Shown here piece by piece: positions 33,363-42,154 of a stretch of DNA of 64,000 nt. A model generated the notes under the pieces. It saw only the letters and a program-made list of their open reading frames with translations. It did no database searches and was not told the origin of the DNA. The DNA is from Parafrankia sp041008525. Its GTDB lineage: Bacteria > Actinomycetota > Actinomycetes > Frankiales > Frankiaceae. Made by a program: the position numbers and the translations under genes. The stretch spans positions 1 through 64,000 of the forward strand of contig NZ_JBFLUG010000030.1 of the NCBI RefSeq assembly GCF_041008525.1. Reading direction: 5' to 3'. How positions within the stretch are numbered: position 1 is the first letter of the stretch; each line of letters starts with the position of its first letter.

Positions 33363-33689
33363 GGCCCCCGTCCCCGTCTGTCCGTCGGCCGGCCGCCTGA
33401 CGGCCCTGGGCCGGCCTGTTCTCCGGCGGCCCGTCCACCAGTCGGATCGGACTGCTCATTTCACCCGATCGCGGCCTGTCGGGGAACACCCGCGGCGCGG
33501 CGGGCGTCCGGCCCGGTCCGGGCGCGGGCCGGAATCTGGCCCCCTGTGGCTTCTGGGTGGGACGGAAGTCGTTGCGCCACAATGGATGTGGTTCGTGTGC
33601 TGTGGGTCGGATGTGGTCTGTCGCCAGCCTGACCGCGAAACTCGCTCGATTTGGGGGGTTCACCTGCGCAGACTGGGTACGTGCAGCCA
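33363..33689. other. Intergenic region between divergent genes
   Basis: No gene is supported in these 327 bp. The right part (33590-33670) has a lower G+C content and two TGTGG motifs 11 bp apart (33601 and 33612). It presumably holds the promoters of the ABC operon (left) and of the small secreted protein (right). Confidence 0.4.
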
Positions 33690-34229
33690 ATGGCCCGTCA
33701 CCGTCGTCCCGTCTCGCCCAGCCGGACCTCACGCCCGGGCAGCCGTGGTCGTGTCGCGCGTCCCGCGGTCGCCGTGGCGGCCACTGTCGTGGCGGCTGGC
33801 GCCGTCACCGTCGGCACGGCGTTCGCCGTGTCCACGGGTCCGGCGCCCGCGAGCCAGATTCCCGTGCCGAGGGCTGACGTCATGACCGCCTCGATCGACC
33901 GCCCCGGCGCCGTGCCGCCCTCACCGAGCGAGTCCGCGGTGATCGCGGAGGCGGTGCGGAGCAGCTCGCTCACCTCCGCCGTGCCGGCGCGCAGCTACCA
34001 CGTGACGGGGACGGTGCTGGCCGCCTCCGACCAGACCTGGGCCTGGGTCGAGCTCGTGCCCGTGGTCGACGACGTCGACCGCGCCGAGGCCGTGCTGCAC
34101 CGCGGCGAGGGTGGCTGGGAGCTGGTGCAGCTCGGCAGCTACGAGGTCGGCTGTGGCCTCGTGCCCGACAGCGTCGCCACTGATCTCGACCTGGAGTGCC
34201 CGGACGACACGCCCCGGTACGACGCCTGA
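33690..34229 (+). CDS. Hypothetical secreted or membrane-anchored protein
   Basis: 179 residues. A basic N-terminus (MARHRRPVSPSR), one hydrophobic segment (AVAVAATVVAAGAVTVGTAFAV) with a possible signal-peptidase site after AVSTGPAPA, then a soluble domain (about 85-179) with SYHVTGTVLAASDQTWAW, RGEGGWELVQLGSYEVGCG and LECPDDTPRYDA. Two cysteines (GCG, ECP) may form a disulphide. No known family. Start ATG 33690 is chosen because the signal segment then has normal length; a GTG nine bases upstream is also possible. Confidence 0.6.
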   Translation: MARHRRPVSPSRTSRPGSRGRVARPAVAVAATVVAAGAVTVGTAFAVSTGPAPASQIPVPRADVMTASIDRPGAVPPSPSESAVIAEAVRSSSLTSAVPARSYHVTGTVLAASDQTWAWVELVPVVDDVDRAEAVLHRGEGGWELVQLGSYEVGCGLVPDSVATDLDLECPDDTPRYDA

Positions 34230-34302
34230 TCAGCTCGTCCGGCTCAGGCGATCGCCGGGGCCGTCCCCCAGCGGGGCCGTCCTCAGCGGGGCCGTCCTCC
34301 GC

Positions 34303-34797
34303 TCAGCGCTGCTGAGGCGGAGCCATGCCGGTGGGCCGGCCGGTGGCGAGCAGGTCCCGGATCTCGATGAGCAGCCGGGCCTCGTCGCTGATCACCGGCT
34401 CCTCCTCGACCGGCTGCGGCTCGCCGCGCCGCCGCAGCTCGTTCGCCTTCGCGATCGGGAGGACGACCAGGAAGTAGATCGTGGCGGCGACGATCACGAA
34501 GGCGAGCACGTCGTTAATGAAGGTGCCGTAGCGGAACACGCTGCCGTTGATCGTGAACGTCAGGCCGTCGAAGTTCGGCTCCCCGCCGATGGCGGCGATC
34601 AGCGGGGTGAAAAGGTTCTTCACCAGTGAGGTGACGACGGCGGTGAACGCGGTGCCGATGACCACCGCGATGGCCAGGTCGACGATGTTGCCCCGCATCA
34701 GGAACTGCTTGAAGCCCCGCAGCCCCGGCCCGATCAGGCGGGTGGGTGTCTCGACGACCCCGCGCCCCCTGCCGGCGGCCCTCTCCCATCCGGACAT
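34303..34797 (-). CDS. mscL: Large-conductance mechanosensitive channel
   Basis: 164-residue MscL. The amphipathic N-helix GFKQFLMRGNIVDLAIAVVIG runs into TM1 (VIGTAFTAVVTSLVKNLF), the periplasmic loop has FTINGSVFRYGTFIND, TM2 is VLAFVIVAATIYFLVVLP, and the C-terminal bundle (RLLIEIRDLL) is present. The homopentamer opens under membrane tension to release solutes on hypo-osmotic shock. ATG 34797 has GGAGG 7 nt upstream. An N-terminal extension of about 20 residues (GWERAAGRGRG) precedes the usual start. Confidence 0.95.
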   Translation of the reverse strand: MSGWERAAGRGRGVVETPTRLIGPGLRGFKQFLMRGNIVDLAIAVVIGTAFTAVVTSLVKNLFTPLIAAIGGEPNFDGLTFTINGSVFRYGTFINDVLAFVIVAATIYFLVVLPIAKANELRRRGEPQPVEEEPVISDEARLLIEIRDLLATGRPTGMAPPQQR

Positions 34798-34983
34798 TCC
34801 CGCACCTCCGCACTCTGGACGTCCCGCCCACGGCGGCGGCCCGGTGGCCGGCCGCGCGGGAAGCACATGACCGGCTGGTTCGCCGCCGGCGGACGGAGCG
34901 CTGGGCCCGGGATGCGAGTGGACCCGCCCGGTTCCCCCGTATGTCTGCCGTTGGCAGGGTAATGGGGGGTTGCTCCGGGGTGG

Positions 34984-37332
34984 TCAGCGGATGGTGCTGT
35001 CGGGGACGTAGGTGATGTCCCAGAGACGGGCGGTCATGTCCGTGCTCGTCGTGGCGAGCAGCAGGCCGTAGGGGGCGAACGCGCACGCCATCACCGTGCT
35101 GGTGTGGCCGGTCAGCGTCGCCACCGCGGTGCCCGTCGCGACATCCCACAGCCGGGCGGTGTCGTCGGTGCTCGCGGTCGCCAGCACCAGCCCGTCGGGG
35201 GAGAACGCGCAGCTCTGCGCGGAGCCCGGCAGGGTGAGGGTCGCCGTACCGGTCGGGACGTCGGTCAGCCGGGTGCCGTCGTTGCTGGTCGTGGCCAGCA
35301 ACAGTCCGTCGGGCGAGAACGAGCAGCCGTTCGCGAAGTTGGTGTGGCCGTCGAGGTCACGGATCCTCTCACCGCGTGCCGCGTCCCACAGCAGGGTCTG
35401 GTCGGCGCCGGCGGTGACAAGCAGGTGGCCGTCCGGGGAGAACGCGCAGCCGTAGACAGCGCCGCGGTGGCCGGCGAGTGTGGCGAGACAGGAACCGGTC
35501 GACACCCCCCACAACCGGACGGTGCGGTCGGTGCTGACGGTGGCCAGCATGGTCCCGTCGGGGGAGAACGCGCAGCCGTAGACGGGACCTTTGTGGCCGG
35601 CGAGGCTCAGCACGGCCCGTTCGGTCGCGATCTCCCAGATCCGTGCGGTCTTGTCGGCGCCGGTCGTGGCGAGCAGCCGCCCGTCGGGGGAGAACGCGCA
35701 GCCGTGCAGGCCGGCGATCCGCCGCCCGGCCAACCGGCCGGCGGTGCGGCCGGTGGCGACGTCCCACAGCCGGGCCCCGTCCCGGCTGGTGGTGGCCAAC
35801 AGAGTGCCGTCGGGGGAGAAGGCCGCGCAGGTGACGTCGCGCTCGTGGCCGCTGAGCGTGCGCCGCGCCGTCACCTCGACGTTGCGGGACGGGCGGCTGG
35901 TGCGCTCGAAGCCGCGCAGGTCGGCGGGCAGGGCGGTGCCGCCGGCCGGGGCCGGGCCGGAGGGCAGCGTGGTGGCGAGCCAGTCGACGTCCCGCACCGG
36001 CGCCCCGGGCTCGGCGTGGGTCTCGACGAGGCTGCCGGGGGCCTCCGCGGCCAGGTCGAACAGGGCGCCGTCGCTGAGCCGGACCCGGGCGAGCACCGAC
36101 CCGGCGTCGAAACGCGCGCCGGGCTCGACGAGCCAGCGCACCATGGTCGCCCGCCCACCTGGAATGTCCCAGCGGGCGGGCTGCACCACCGGATTGGGCC
36201 GGGCGGCGACGATCCGCCGTGTCGACACCGTCGCCGCCCAGAAGGCCGCGCCGAGCACGACGGCCTGGTCCGGATCGGGGAGGGCGAACACGTGCTGCGC
36301 GGGCCAGTCGGTGCCCACCCCCAGCCGCCCGGCGAGGATCTCGGTGACGACCGGCATCCGGGACGCGCCGCCGACGGGCAGCGCCCCGGCGAGCTTCTCC
36401 GGCGTGATCCCGGTGGTCTCCAGCAGGTGCTGGCAGCAGGCCATCGTCCGGGCCAGGGTGGGTGAGGCCAGCTTGGTGAACCGGTCCCGGTCCAGGCTGA
36501 CGAGCAGGCCGGCGGGGCTGAACACGTCCTCGACGAAGGCGACGTCGGTGAGCTGGTGTTTCACCGCGCGGGCGAAGTCGAGCAGCTCGTGGCGGGTGCG
36601 GCTGGCGGCGGTCTGGAACATCTCCCCGACACCGGACGGGTTGAGCAGCGGCTCCAGCCCGGGCCCGTAGTGCCCGAGGATCTCGTCGTAGAGGAGCTGG
36701 TCGAAATCCCGCCCGCCGCAGTCGTGCAGCGTGCTGTGACCGAGCAGCTCGTGCCGCCCGCCCTCCCCGAACAGAACGAGGGACGCCTCGAAGGTGCCGC
36801 CGCCGAGGTCGTAGACCAGCACGAGATCACCCGGCCGGGGGCTGGCGGGTCCGGGCGGTGCCCAGGCGACCGCGACCGGCTCGGCGAGCAGATCGACGTC
36901 GACGAACCCGGCCTCCTCGGCCGCGTTGATCATCGTGCGGCGCAGGGGCCCGGCCGGGTCATAGCTCGCCGGGACGGTGACCACGGCCCGGCGCAGCGCC
37001 ACCCCGTCCACCTGGGCCTCCGCCTCGGTACGCAGCGCCGCGAGCACCGCGGTCACCAGCCCGGCCGGGGGATGGCTGCGGCCGTCCAGCACGATGCCGG
37101 CGTTGCGGGTCAGCGCCCGCTTCACCCCACCGTGGTAGGCAGCCGGCCAGATGCGCTTGCGGCGCTCGGCAAGGGTGCCGACGACCAGCAGGTCGCCGTC
37201 CACCAGAACCGAGGAGGGCCAGGCCACAGCGCCGCTCGCCGGCTCCCGGACCAACGCGACCTGACCGTCGACGACCAGCGCCGCGGATGCCTGGTAGGTG
37301 CCGTAGTCGATCGCGAGGATCGGCTCCCCCAC
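34984..37332 (-). CDS. Hsp70 (DnaK-like ATPase) fused to a seven-bladed WD40 propeller
   Basis: 782 residues. The first about 370 form an Hsp70-type nucleotide-binding domain: phosphate-1 LAIDYGTYQASAAL, phosphate-2 LVYDLGGGTFEASL, adenosine motif LPVGGASRMPVV. Instead of a substrate-binding domain there is a linker and then seven WD40 repeats (about 480-782), each with a variant of GCAFSPDGLLLAT and ARLWDVATG; seven blades make a closed propeller. The fifth repeat has lost the W of WD (LTDV). Such fusions occur in actinomycetes and cyanobacteria; the client and partners are unknown. GTG 37332 is chosen (GGAGG upstream); an ATG at 37401 gives a low-complexity lead. Confidence 0.9.
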   Translation of the reverse strand: MGEPILAIDYGTYQASAALVVDGQVALVREPASGAVAWPSSVLVDGDLLVVGTLAERRKRIWPAAYHGGVKRALTRNAGIVLDGRSHPPAGLVTAVLAALRTEAEAQVDGVALRRAVVTVPASYDPAGPLRRTMINAAEEAGFVDVDLLAEPVAVAWAPPGPASPRPGDLVLVYDLGGGTFEASLVLFGEGGRHELLGHSTLHDCGGRDFDQLLYDEILGHYGPGLEPLLNPSGVGEMFQTAASRTRHELLDFARAVKHQLTDVAFVEDVFSPAGLLVSLDRDRFTKLASPTLARTMACCQHLLETTGITPEKLAGALPVGGASRMPVVTEILAGRLGVGTDWPAQHVFALPDPDQAVVLGAAFWAATVSTRRIVAARPNPVVQPARWDIPGGRATMVRWLVEPGARFDAGSVLARVRLSDGALFDLAAEAPGSLVETHAEPGAPVRDVDWLATTLPSGPAPAGGTALPADLRGFERTSRPSRNVEVTARRTLSGHERDVTCAAFSPDGTLLATTSRDGARLWDVATGRTAGRLAGRRIAGLHGCAFSPDGRLLATTGADKTARIWEIATERAVLSLAGHKGPVYGCAFSPDGTMLATVSTDRTVRLWGVSTGSCLATLAGHRGAVYGCAFSPDGHLLVTAGADQTLLWDAARGERIRDLDGHTNFANGCSFSPDGLLLATTSNDGTRLTDVPTGTATLTLPGSAQSCAFSPDGLVLATASTDDTARLWDVATGTAVATLTGHTSTVMACAFAPYGLLLATTSTDMTARLWDITYVPDSTIR

Positions 37333-37380
37333 CGGCACCCCTCCGTTGACCGTCGCGGCCTGAGCCCTTCGGCCGGTGGT

Positions 37381-37428
37381 GACATCCCACCGTCTGGACA
37401 TCCCACCGTCTGGACGTCCTGCCGCCTG
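37381..37428. repeat. Three tandem 16-bp repeats upstream of the Hsp70-WD40 gene
   Basis: GACATCCCACCGTCTG occurs twice exactly (37381-37396, 37397-37412), followed by a third copy with three changes (37413-37428). It is 49 bp upstream of the GTG start. It may be a regulator array, or a slippage product. Further upstream CGTTGTCCGG occurs twice about 21 bp apart (about 37463-37493). Confidence 0.65.
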
Positions 37429-37678
37429 GACCTCGGCCGGACGTTCGACCGCAGGTCACGGCGTTGTCCGGAGATGGCCGACGTTGTCCGGGCATCGTAG
37501 CGGCGGTCCACGCACCGTGGTTCGGCGGGCCGGGTGTGCGACGGGATGGGAGGGGTAGGCGACCAGAGGAGATCACCCGGCGCGGGCCGCGCGGTCACCC
37601 GCGGCGGGGGTGAGCAACACCGCTCGGGCCTGGCCCGAGTGGGCCCCTGTGACCGGCTCACAGCTGGAGGTTCCGGTT

Positions 37679-37984
37679 ATGCGCATCGCCATCCCGCGAC
37701 GAGCGGATCCGCAGCACGCCGTCACGCCTCCGGGCCCAGGGCCCGACCCCGTCCCGCCGGGGCCGGGGCCCGATCCGGTGCCGCCGGGCCCTGGTCCGGA
37801 CCCGGTACCGCCGGGGCCGGGGCCCGATCCGATGCCGCCGAGCCCTGATCCGGACCCGGTGCCCCCGAATCCGCTGCCGGACCCGGTTCCCCCGCCGCCC
37901 GGCCCCGATCTGCTTCCCGGAGTCGCCGGCGCGGCGCCCGTGGCGGTTCCGGGTAGTCGGGTTACGGGTAGTTGTCTGACATGA
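37679..37984 (+). CDS. Proline-rich nonapeptide-repeat protein
   Basis: 101 residues. After MRIAIPRRADPQHAVT come seven 9-residue repeats of the type PPGPGPDPV (later copies PPSPDPDPV, PPNPLPDPV, PPPPGPDLL), then a short hydrophobic end (GVAGAAPVAVPG). The DNA shows the matching 27-bp repeat. GGAGG lies about 8 nt before the ATG, and the stop overlaps the start of the next gene (ATGA), which supports real translation. No signal peptide is apparent. Function unknown; the extended polyproline shape suggests a spacer or a protein-binding ligand. Confidence 0.55.
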   Translation: MRIAIPRRADPQHAVTPPGPGPDPVPPGPGPDPVPPGPGPDPVPPGPGPDPMPPSPDPDPVPPNPLPDPVPPPPGPDLLPGVAGAAPVAVPGSRVTGSCLT

Positions 37985-38232
37985 GCCATCGCCCCGAGGG
38001 AATCCCCGCCCCTGAACTGTCCGATGCCGACCTCGTGCGGGAGGTACGTCATCTGCACCTGACCAGGCACGACACGTTCCTCACCGGGAGCGAGGATGCA
38101 TTCGAGACGCACACCCAGCGCATGCTCGAACTCGAGCGTGAGTACCTGCGCCGCTTTCCGGACTCGGCCAGCCCCGACCCGCGCCGGACCAGGGCCGGCC
38201 GCCGCCGCGCGGCCGGCCTTCTGCCTGGCTGA
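37981..38232 (+). CDS. DUF6158 family protein
   Basis: 83 residues, soluble and helical: LSDADLVREVRHLHLTRHDT, FLTGSEDAFETHTQRMLELE and EYLRRFP are the family's conserved stretches. The C-terminus is Arg-rich. The gene starts inside the stop codon of the proline-rich gene, so translation is coupled. Function of the family is unknown. Confidence 0.8.
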   Translation: MSHRPEGIPAPELSDADLVREVRHLHLTRHDTFLTGSEDAFETHTQRMLELEREYLRRFPDSASPDPRRTRAGRRRAAGLLPG

Positions 38233-38330
38233 GGCCGGTGGGGCGGGCCCGCCGCCCCGCTGACGTCGCCGATCAGGTCCGGACGGCCTGCCCTGGCCTG
38301 ATCGGGCCGGGTCGGGTTGGAAAAGACAGC

Positions 38331-38373
38331 GGCCGCCACCTCGTGACCGTCGGGCGGTCAGGAGGTGGCGGCC
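38331..38373. terminator. Strong bidirectional terminator hairpin
   Basis: Arms GGCCGCCACCTC (38331-38342) and GAGGTGGCGGCC (38362-38373), an unpaired G on each side, inner stem TGACCG/CGGTCA and loop TCGGG. It lies between the DUF6158 gene (plus) and the DoxX gene (minus). Confidence 0.8.
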
Positions 38374-38430
38374 GGCCGCGGTGAGGCGCGGGCGATCACG
38401 AGATCGCCGCGGTTCCGAGGCGCCCGAGAA

Positions 38431-38943
38431 TCAGGTGGTGGGTGCCGGCTTCTCCGGCCGCCAGGCGCCGCCGAGCAGGCCGGCCGAGCCGACGACTCCC
38501 AGCCCGACGGCGATGAGACCGCCGGCCCACCCGTCGAGGTCGATCCCGATCGCGTGGTCCAGGGACGCCTTGCCCGGCCCGAGGATCGCGATGCCGGCCG
38601 CGACGACCGCGATCATGAGCACGTATTCGTATCCCTGGCCCGGCTTGAAGATGAAGAAGCCGTTCTTGCGGTGGGCGGTGATCCCCGCCACCACCATGGT
38701 CCCGATGATCGCGCCCGCGCTGAACGGGGTCAGGAACCCGAAGGCGAGGCCGAAACCGGCCGCGAGTTCCGTCAGGCCGGACATCCAGGCGTGCACGATG
38801 CCGGGCTTCAGGCCCATGCTCGAGAACCAGCCCGCGGTGCCCTGCACGCCGCCGGGCCCGAAAATGTGGTTGTAGCCGTGGGCGACGATGGTCAGGCCCA
38901 CGACGATTCTGAGCACGAGCGCCGCGGTGTCGGGCGAGGTCAC
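38431..38943 (-). CDS. DoxX family membrane protein
   Basis: 170 residues with four membrane helices: AALVLRIVVGLTIVAHGYNH (first helix with the family's G-x-x-x-x-HG), SGLTELAAGFGLAFGFL, AIIGTMVVAGITAH, and VLMIAVVAAGIAIL. The loop FGPGGVQGTAGWFSSMGL is typical of DoxX. Mycobacterial DoxX works with SodA and SseA in oxidative-stress defence, and others have oxidoreductase roles; here no such neighbours exist. GTG 38943 has GGAGG 8 nt upstream. Confidence 0.88.
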   Translation of the reverse strand: MTSPDTAALVLRIVVGLTIVAHGYNHIFGPGGVQGTAGWFSSMGLKPGIVHAWMSGLTELAAGFGLAFGFLTPFSAGAIIGTMVVAGITAHRKNGFFIFKPGQGYEYVLMIAVVAAGIAILGPGKASLDHAIGIDLDGWAGGLIAVGLGVVGSAGLLGGAWRPEKPAPTT

Positions 38944-39116
38944 GGGTACTGCCTCCAGGGGAGGGGACCGGCCGTACGGACGGTTGGGATCCATGGGTAT
39001 GAGTGGCGCGAGGTTGTTCACCGGGTCAGAGGGGTCTGCCGCACCGCAGACGCTAGCGGTACTTCGTCGCAGATTCGACAGCTTGCGCTCCGAAAGCCGG
39101 CCCGGTGGCTTTCTGT

Positions 39117-40628
39117 TCAGCCGGTGGTCCCGTTCGTGGTCCCGTCCCCAGGGGGCGCAGCCGGCGCCGGGCCGGTGTCGAAGTGGCGGGGCGCGCGGTC
39201 GGGGCGGGCTCCGTCCACTGGTCCGAGCCCGGTCACGGCGGCGACCGTTCGCAGCCAGGAGGCGGTCAGCTCCGACCGGACGGTGAGAGCGGTGCCCGGG
39301 TCGTCGAGGGCGTCGGCAACGGGAAGAACGGCGCCGTCATCCCTGGTCCAGGTGGGGCTGTAGGTGAGGCCGGCGATCACCCAGCCGAGCCCGGTGTTGC
39401 GTACCAGCACATGCAGCAGCAGGCCGTCCCGACTCCGGGCGCTGCCGGGGGCGCTCCCCGGGGCGTCGCCGCGGGTACCCCCGGCGGAGGCCGTGGCGGC
39501 GCTCATGCCGTAGGCGACGTACTTTCCGTTGACTGCCTCGAACGGCTGCACCGCGCCGCTGCCCGAACCCACCACCAGATCGATCAACGGCGAGCCCAGC
39601 AGCTCGCGGGCGGCGAAACGCTGCCGTTCGGTCGGTGGGGTCGGTGGGGTCGGTGGGGTCGAGGTGGGCGATGCGGGCGATGCGGCCGGTGCCAGGGAGC
39701 GGGGGCCACGCCAGTCCAGGGAGGCGATGACCAGGTCGGCTCCGGCGTCCCGGGCGCGGGCCGCGTCCTGCAGGATCCGCACGGGGTCGAGGCGATCGAC
39801 TCCGCCGTCGGTGTCACCGCCCGTCGCGGCGGAGGGGGCCGCGGACTGATCCGCGTCGGTGGCCGAAAGCAGCGCGATCTGGGCGCCGTGGACCGGCAGC
39901 AGGGTGAGTGTCCCGGCCTCGGCGCGGTCGCGCGCCGCTCCGCTGTGGTTGATCGAGGCGCCGTCGAGCGCGTCCAGCAGGCTGCGTCTGTCCGCATCCC
40001 CCAGCTGGGCGGTGTGACTGGTCGCGGTGGCACAGGCGTCGAAACCGGCCCGGCGCAGTGCCTCGGCGGCTGGCTCGGGCGCTCCCGTGAGGGCGGGGCC
40101 CTGACAGACCGCGAGGTCGGCGGAGGAGAGCAGACTGTCGAGCGGCGCCAGTGTCGCTTCGGCCGCGGCACCGGTCAGGAGAAGCTCGCCGCTGAAGATC
40201 AGCGTCAGTTCCGTGGCCTCCCGGTCCGGGCCGCGGCCGCGGCCGCCTGACGGACCTCCCGTCGACGGTGGCCAGGCCGACCGGGCGGTGGTGTCCGGGG
40301 GGATGCGGACGCCGGCGGGATCACTGCTGACAGTCAGCAGATGCCGGCTCAGGACGTCCGGATACAGCCCGAAACCGACAGCCGCGGCCGCCAGGACGAG
40401 AGCTCCCGCGATCAGGAGCCGCCCGGACGGAGGGTCGTGCCGACCATCCGTCGGCACTGCGGGGCGCGGGCTGGTCACTTCGGGCGGGTGCGACGAACGT
40501 GGGCGATGCGCGGAACGTGGGCGGTGCGCGGAAAGCGGCCGGTGCCAGGAAAGCGGCCGGTGCCACGAGCGCCTGCGACGCCAGGGACGCAGCTGGTGCC
40601 GGGAGCGTCTGCGCGGCATCGTCCCCAT
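39117..40628 (-). CDS. CapA-like (poly-gamma-glutamate synthesis type) protein with repetitive cytoplasmic tail
   Basis: 503 residues. N-terminus: six or so hexapeptide repeats of the type SWHRPL/SAHRPR (about 12-48), then one membrane helix (LLIAGALVLAAAAVGFGLYP), then a CapA metallophosphatase-like domain outside (FSGELLLTGAAAEATLAPLDSL, GPALTGAPEPAAEALRRAGFD, TSHTAQLGDADRRSLLDAL, ASLDWRG, VVGSGSGAVQPFE). Metal ligands normally present as GD...N...H are partly changed (SGELLL instead of GD), so activity is uncertain. The stop overlaps nothing; the MarR gene lies 105 nt upstream on the same strand. Role in a surface polymer is inference. Confidence 0.75.
   Translation of the reverse strand: MGTMPRRRSRHQLRPWRRRRSWHRPLSWHRPLSAHRPRSAHRPRSSHPPEVTSPRPAVPTDGRHDPPSGRLLIAGALVLAAAAVGFGLYPDVLSRHLLTVSSDPAGVRIPPDTTARSAWPPSTGGPSGGRGRGPDREATELTLIFSGELLLTGAAAEATLAPLDSLLSSADLAVCQGPALTGAPEPAAEALRRAGFDACATATSHTAQLGDADRRSLLDALDGASINHSGAARDRAEAGTLTLLPVHGAQIALLSATDADQSAAPSAATGGDTDGGVDRLDPVRILQDAARARDAGADLVIASLDWRGPRSLAPAASPASPTSTPPTPPTPPTERQRFAARELLGSPLIDLVVGSGSGAVQPFEAVNGKYVAYGMSAATASAGGTRGDAPGSAPGSARSRDGLLLHVLVRNTGLGWVIAGLTYSPTWTRDDGAVLPVADALDDPGTALTVRSELTASWLRTVAAVTGLGPVDGARPDRAPRHFDTGPAPAAPPGDGTTNGTTG
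40499..40606 (-). repeat. 18-bp tandem repeats coding for the CapA-like protein's basic tail
   Basis: Six imperfect copies of an 18-bp unit (on the plus strand GTGGGCGGTGCGCGGAAA and GCGGCCGGTGCCAGGAAA are adjacent forms) keep the reading frame and give hexapeptides such as SAHRPR and SWHRPL. Likely grown by slippage. Confidence 0.7.
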
Positions 40629-40733
40629 CGCTCGGGCTGGTCGGACGGGTGGACCCCTCCAACCTAGGCGACGGGTGTCGGCCTCACTACTCTTGGTAGT
40701 TCGATCTTTCTGAGAGGTGAGGCCGATCCCGCG

Positions 40734-41387
40734 TCAGACCGCGGCGGTCCCTTCCGCCGCTGAGATCGCCGGCACGGACTCGATGATCCGCGTCAGCATG
40801 GAGCGCAGCGCTGTGCGCTCGTCGGTGGACAGGGGGGAGAGCAGCAGGTCGTTCATGCGTTCCACCCGGCTCGCGACATGGCTGTGGGTCGCCTCGCCGC
40901 GCTGCGTCAGCCGCAGGACGTTGCGGCGGCCGTCGCGAGGATCGCGGACACGGCGGATCAGGCCGCGCTGCACGAGGCGGGCCACGACGTCGGCGACGGT
41001 GGAGCGGTCGAGCGACGCCCGTTCGCCCAGCGTGCGCTGGTCGATGTCGGGGTCGGCGAGCAGGCTGTTGAGAACGACGAACTGCGGCGGAGTCGTCTCG
41101 GTGGAGACGACTGCCGTCCAGAGTTGATATGTGACCTGCTGCAGACGGCGGGCGAGCTGTCCGGGGTGTGTCGACAGGTCTGCGACGGGCCGCGCACGGC
41201 CGGGGTCGGTCTCCTCGGCCGGCCGTCTCGGTCCCGGGTATCGCTGGTTCACGGCGTCCTCACGGGTCTGGATGGTCACATGCTCGGATCGTGTGGGCGG
41301 GGTCAGGGCTTCGTTCCATTCCGGGCGGTAGGGCGGGGACGTTCGTGCGCCCGACGGCAGGGCTTCGCGTTGGTCATCATCTCGCAT
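40734..41387 (-). CDS. MarR-family transcriptional regulator
   Basis: 217 residues from the ATG at 41387. The MarR core lies at about 75-200: ARRLQQVTYQLWTAVVS, PPQFVVLNSLLAD, the recognition helix LDRSTVADVVARLVQRGLI and the wing RRVRDPRDGRRNVLRLT. The first about 65 residues are polar and poorly conserved, so the true start may be a later GTG (for example 41279). It may control the CapA-like gene downstream (105 nt) or a target elsewhere. Ligand unknown. Confidence 0.85.
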   Translation of the reverse strand: MRDDDQREALPSGARTSPPYRPEWNEALTPPTRSEHVTIQTREDAVNQRYPGPRRPAEETDPGRARPVADLSTHPGQLARRLQQVTYQLWTAVVSTETTPPQFVVLNSLLADPDIDQRTLGERASLDRSTVADVVARLVQRGLIRRVRDPRDGRRNVLRLTQRGEATHSHVASRVERMNDLLLSPLSTDERTALRSMLTRIIESVPAISAAEGTAAV

Positions 41388-42154
41388 CTGTACGCCCGTT
41401 GCCGGCAAGCCGGAGGAATCGAACGAGGGCGACCCCCCGGAACGGGTAACTCATCCGGCATGTTCCAAAACATCACTGGTTACTGAAAGATATGGATCGT
41501 GCGGTGCCGGACCTCCGCTGCCGATCTCCGATGATGTTCATCGTGCTCAGCGAGTGTGCCTGACATGGCGCCGTCCGGGGGCGGACCGGTGCCAGGGGGA
41601 TCGATTCAGGCTGCTCGTCGGTGTGGCCGTGCCGTGTTTGGCGTAGCCCGAGCGGGCCCTTGCCAGGCCGCAGGACCTGGGCCTTCGTATCGGCCCGGGC
41701 AACCTCCCGGGAACAGGTTGCAACCCTGGGACCAGATATGTCAGCGAGACCTATGTCAGGAAATATCGCCTGACGAGCGTCCTGTGCCGCATACAGTCGT
41801 CCAGGATCGGGATGCGTACGTCACGTCTGTCACGCCCGGGAACAAGAAGGTGGACTTCTTCGTACCGGGCCGGCCGGGCCCCTTGGTGGTGCGACCCGCA
41901 CGGCCTACCTGCCGTGTCCGGGAGGGCACCTGCCGGCGGGAAACGGCGCCATGCCCGTGCAGATGCAGCCGGTGGAAGACCGTGTGCTTACGTGTCGTGA
42001 ACCCGACCATAGGGTCGTCTGTGTCACCGTGGTGCGGCACCGAGGTTGTGTCCGAATTGGCGGTGATGTGCCCGCTCGCGGCCCGATGCGGGGCCGCCCG
42101 ACACGGATGTGGCGTTCGGGGAGTCAGAACGATCGGCGTGGGTACCCGACCGTC
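41388..42154. other. Long intergenic region, no supported gene
   Basis: About 770 bp with lower and uneven G+C. Open frames here are Cys/Trp/Arg-rich with no family pattern and I reject them. Visible elements: an inverted repeat GCAACCT/AGGTTGC at 41699-41721 and a hairpin at 41834-41870 (GCCCGG/CCGGGC outside, AAGAAG/CTTCTT inside). It may hold promoters for MarR and the nucleotidyltransferase gene, or a structured RNA or gene relic. Confidence 0.45.

Noticed and set aside
33601..33617. Possible fourth copy of the 11-bp-pitch operator
   Set aside because: Only two TGTGG half-sites are in phase; the flanking positions do not match.
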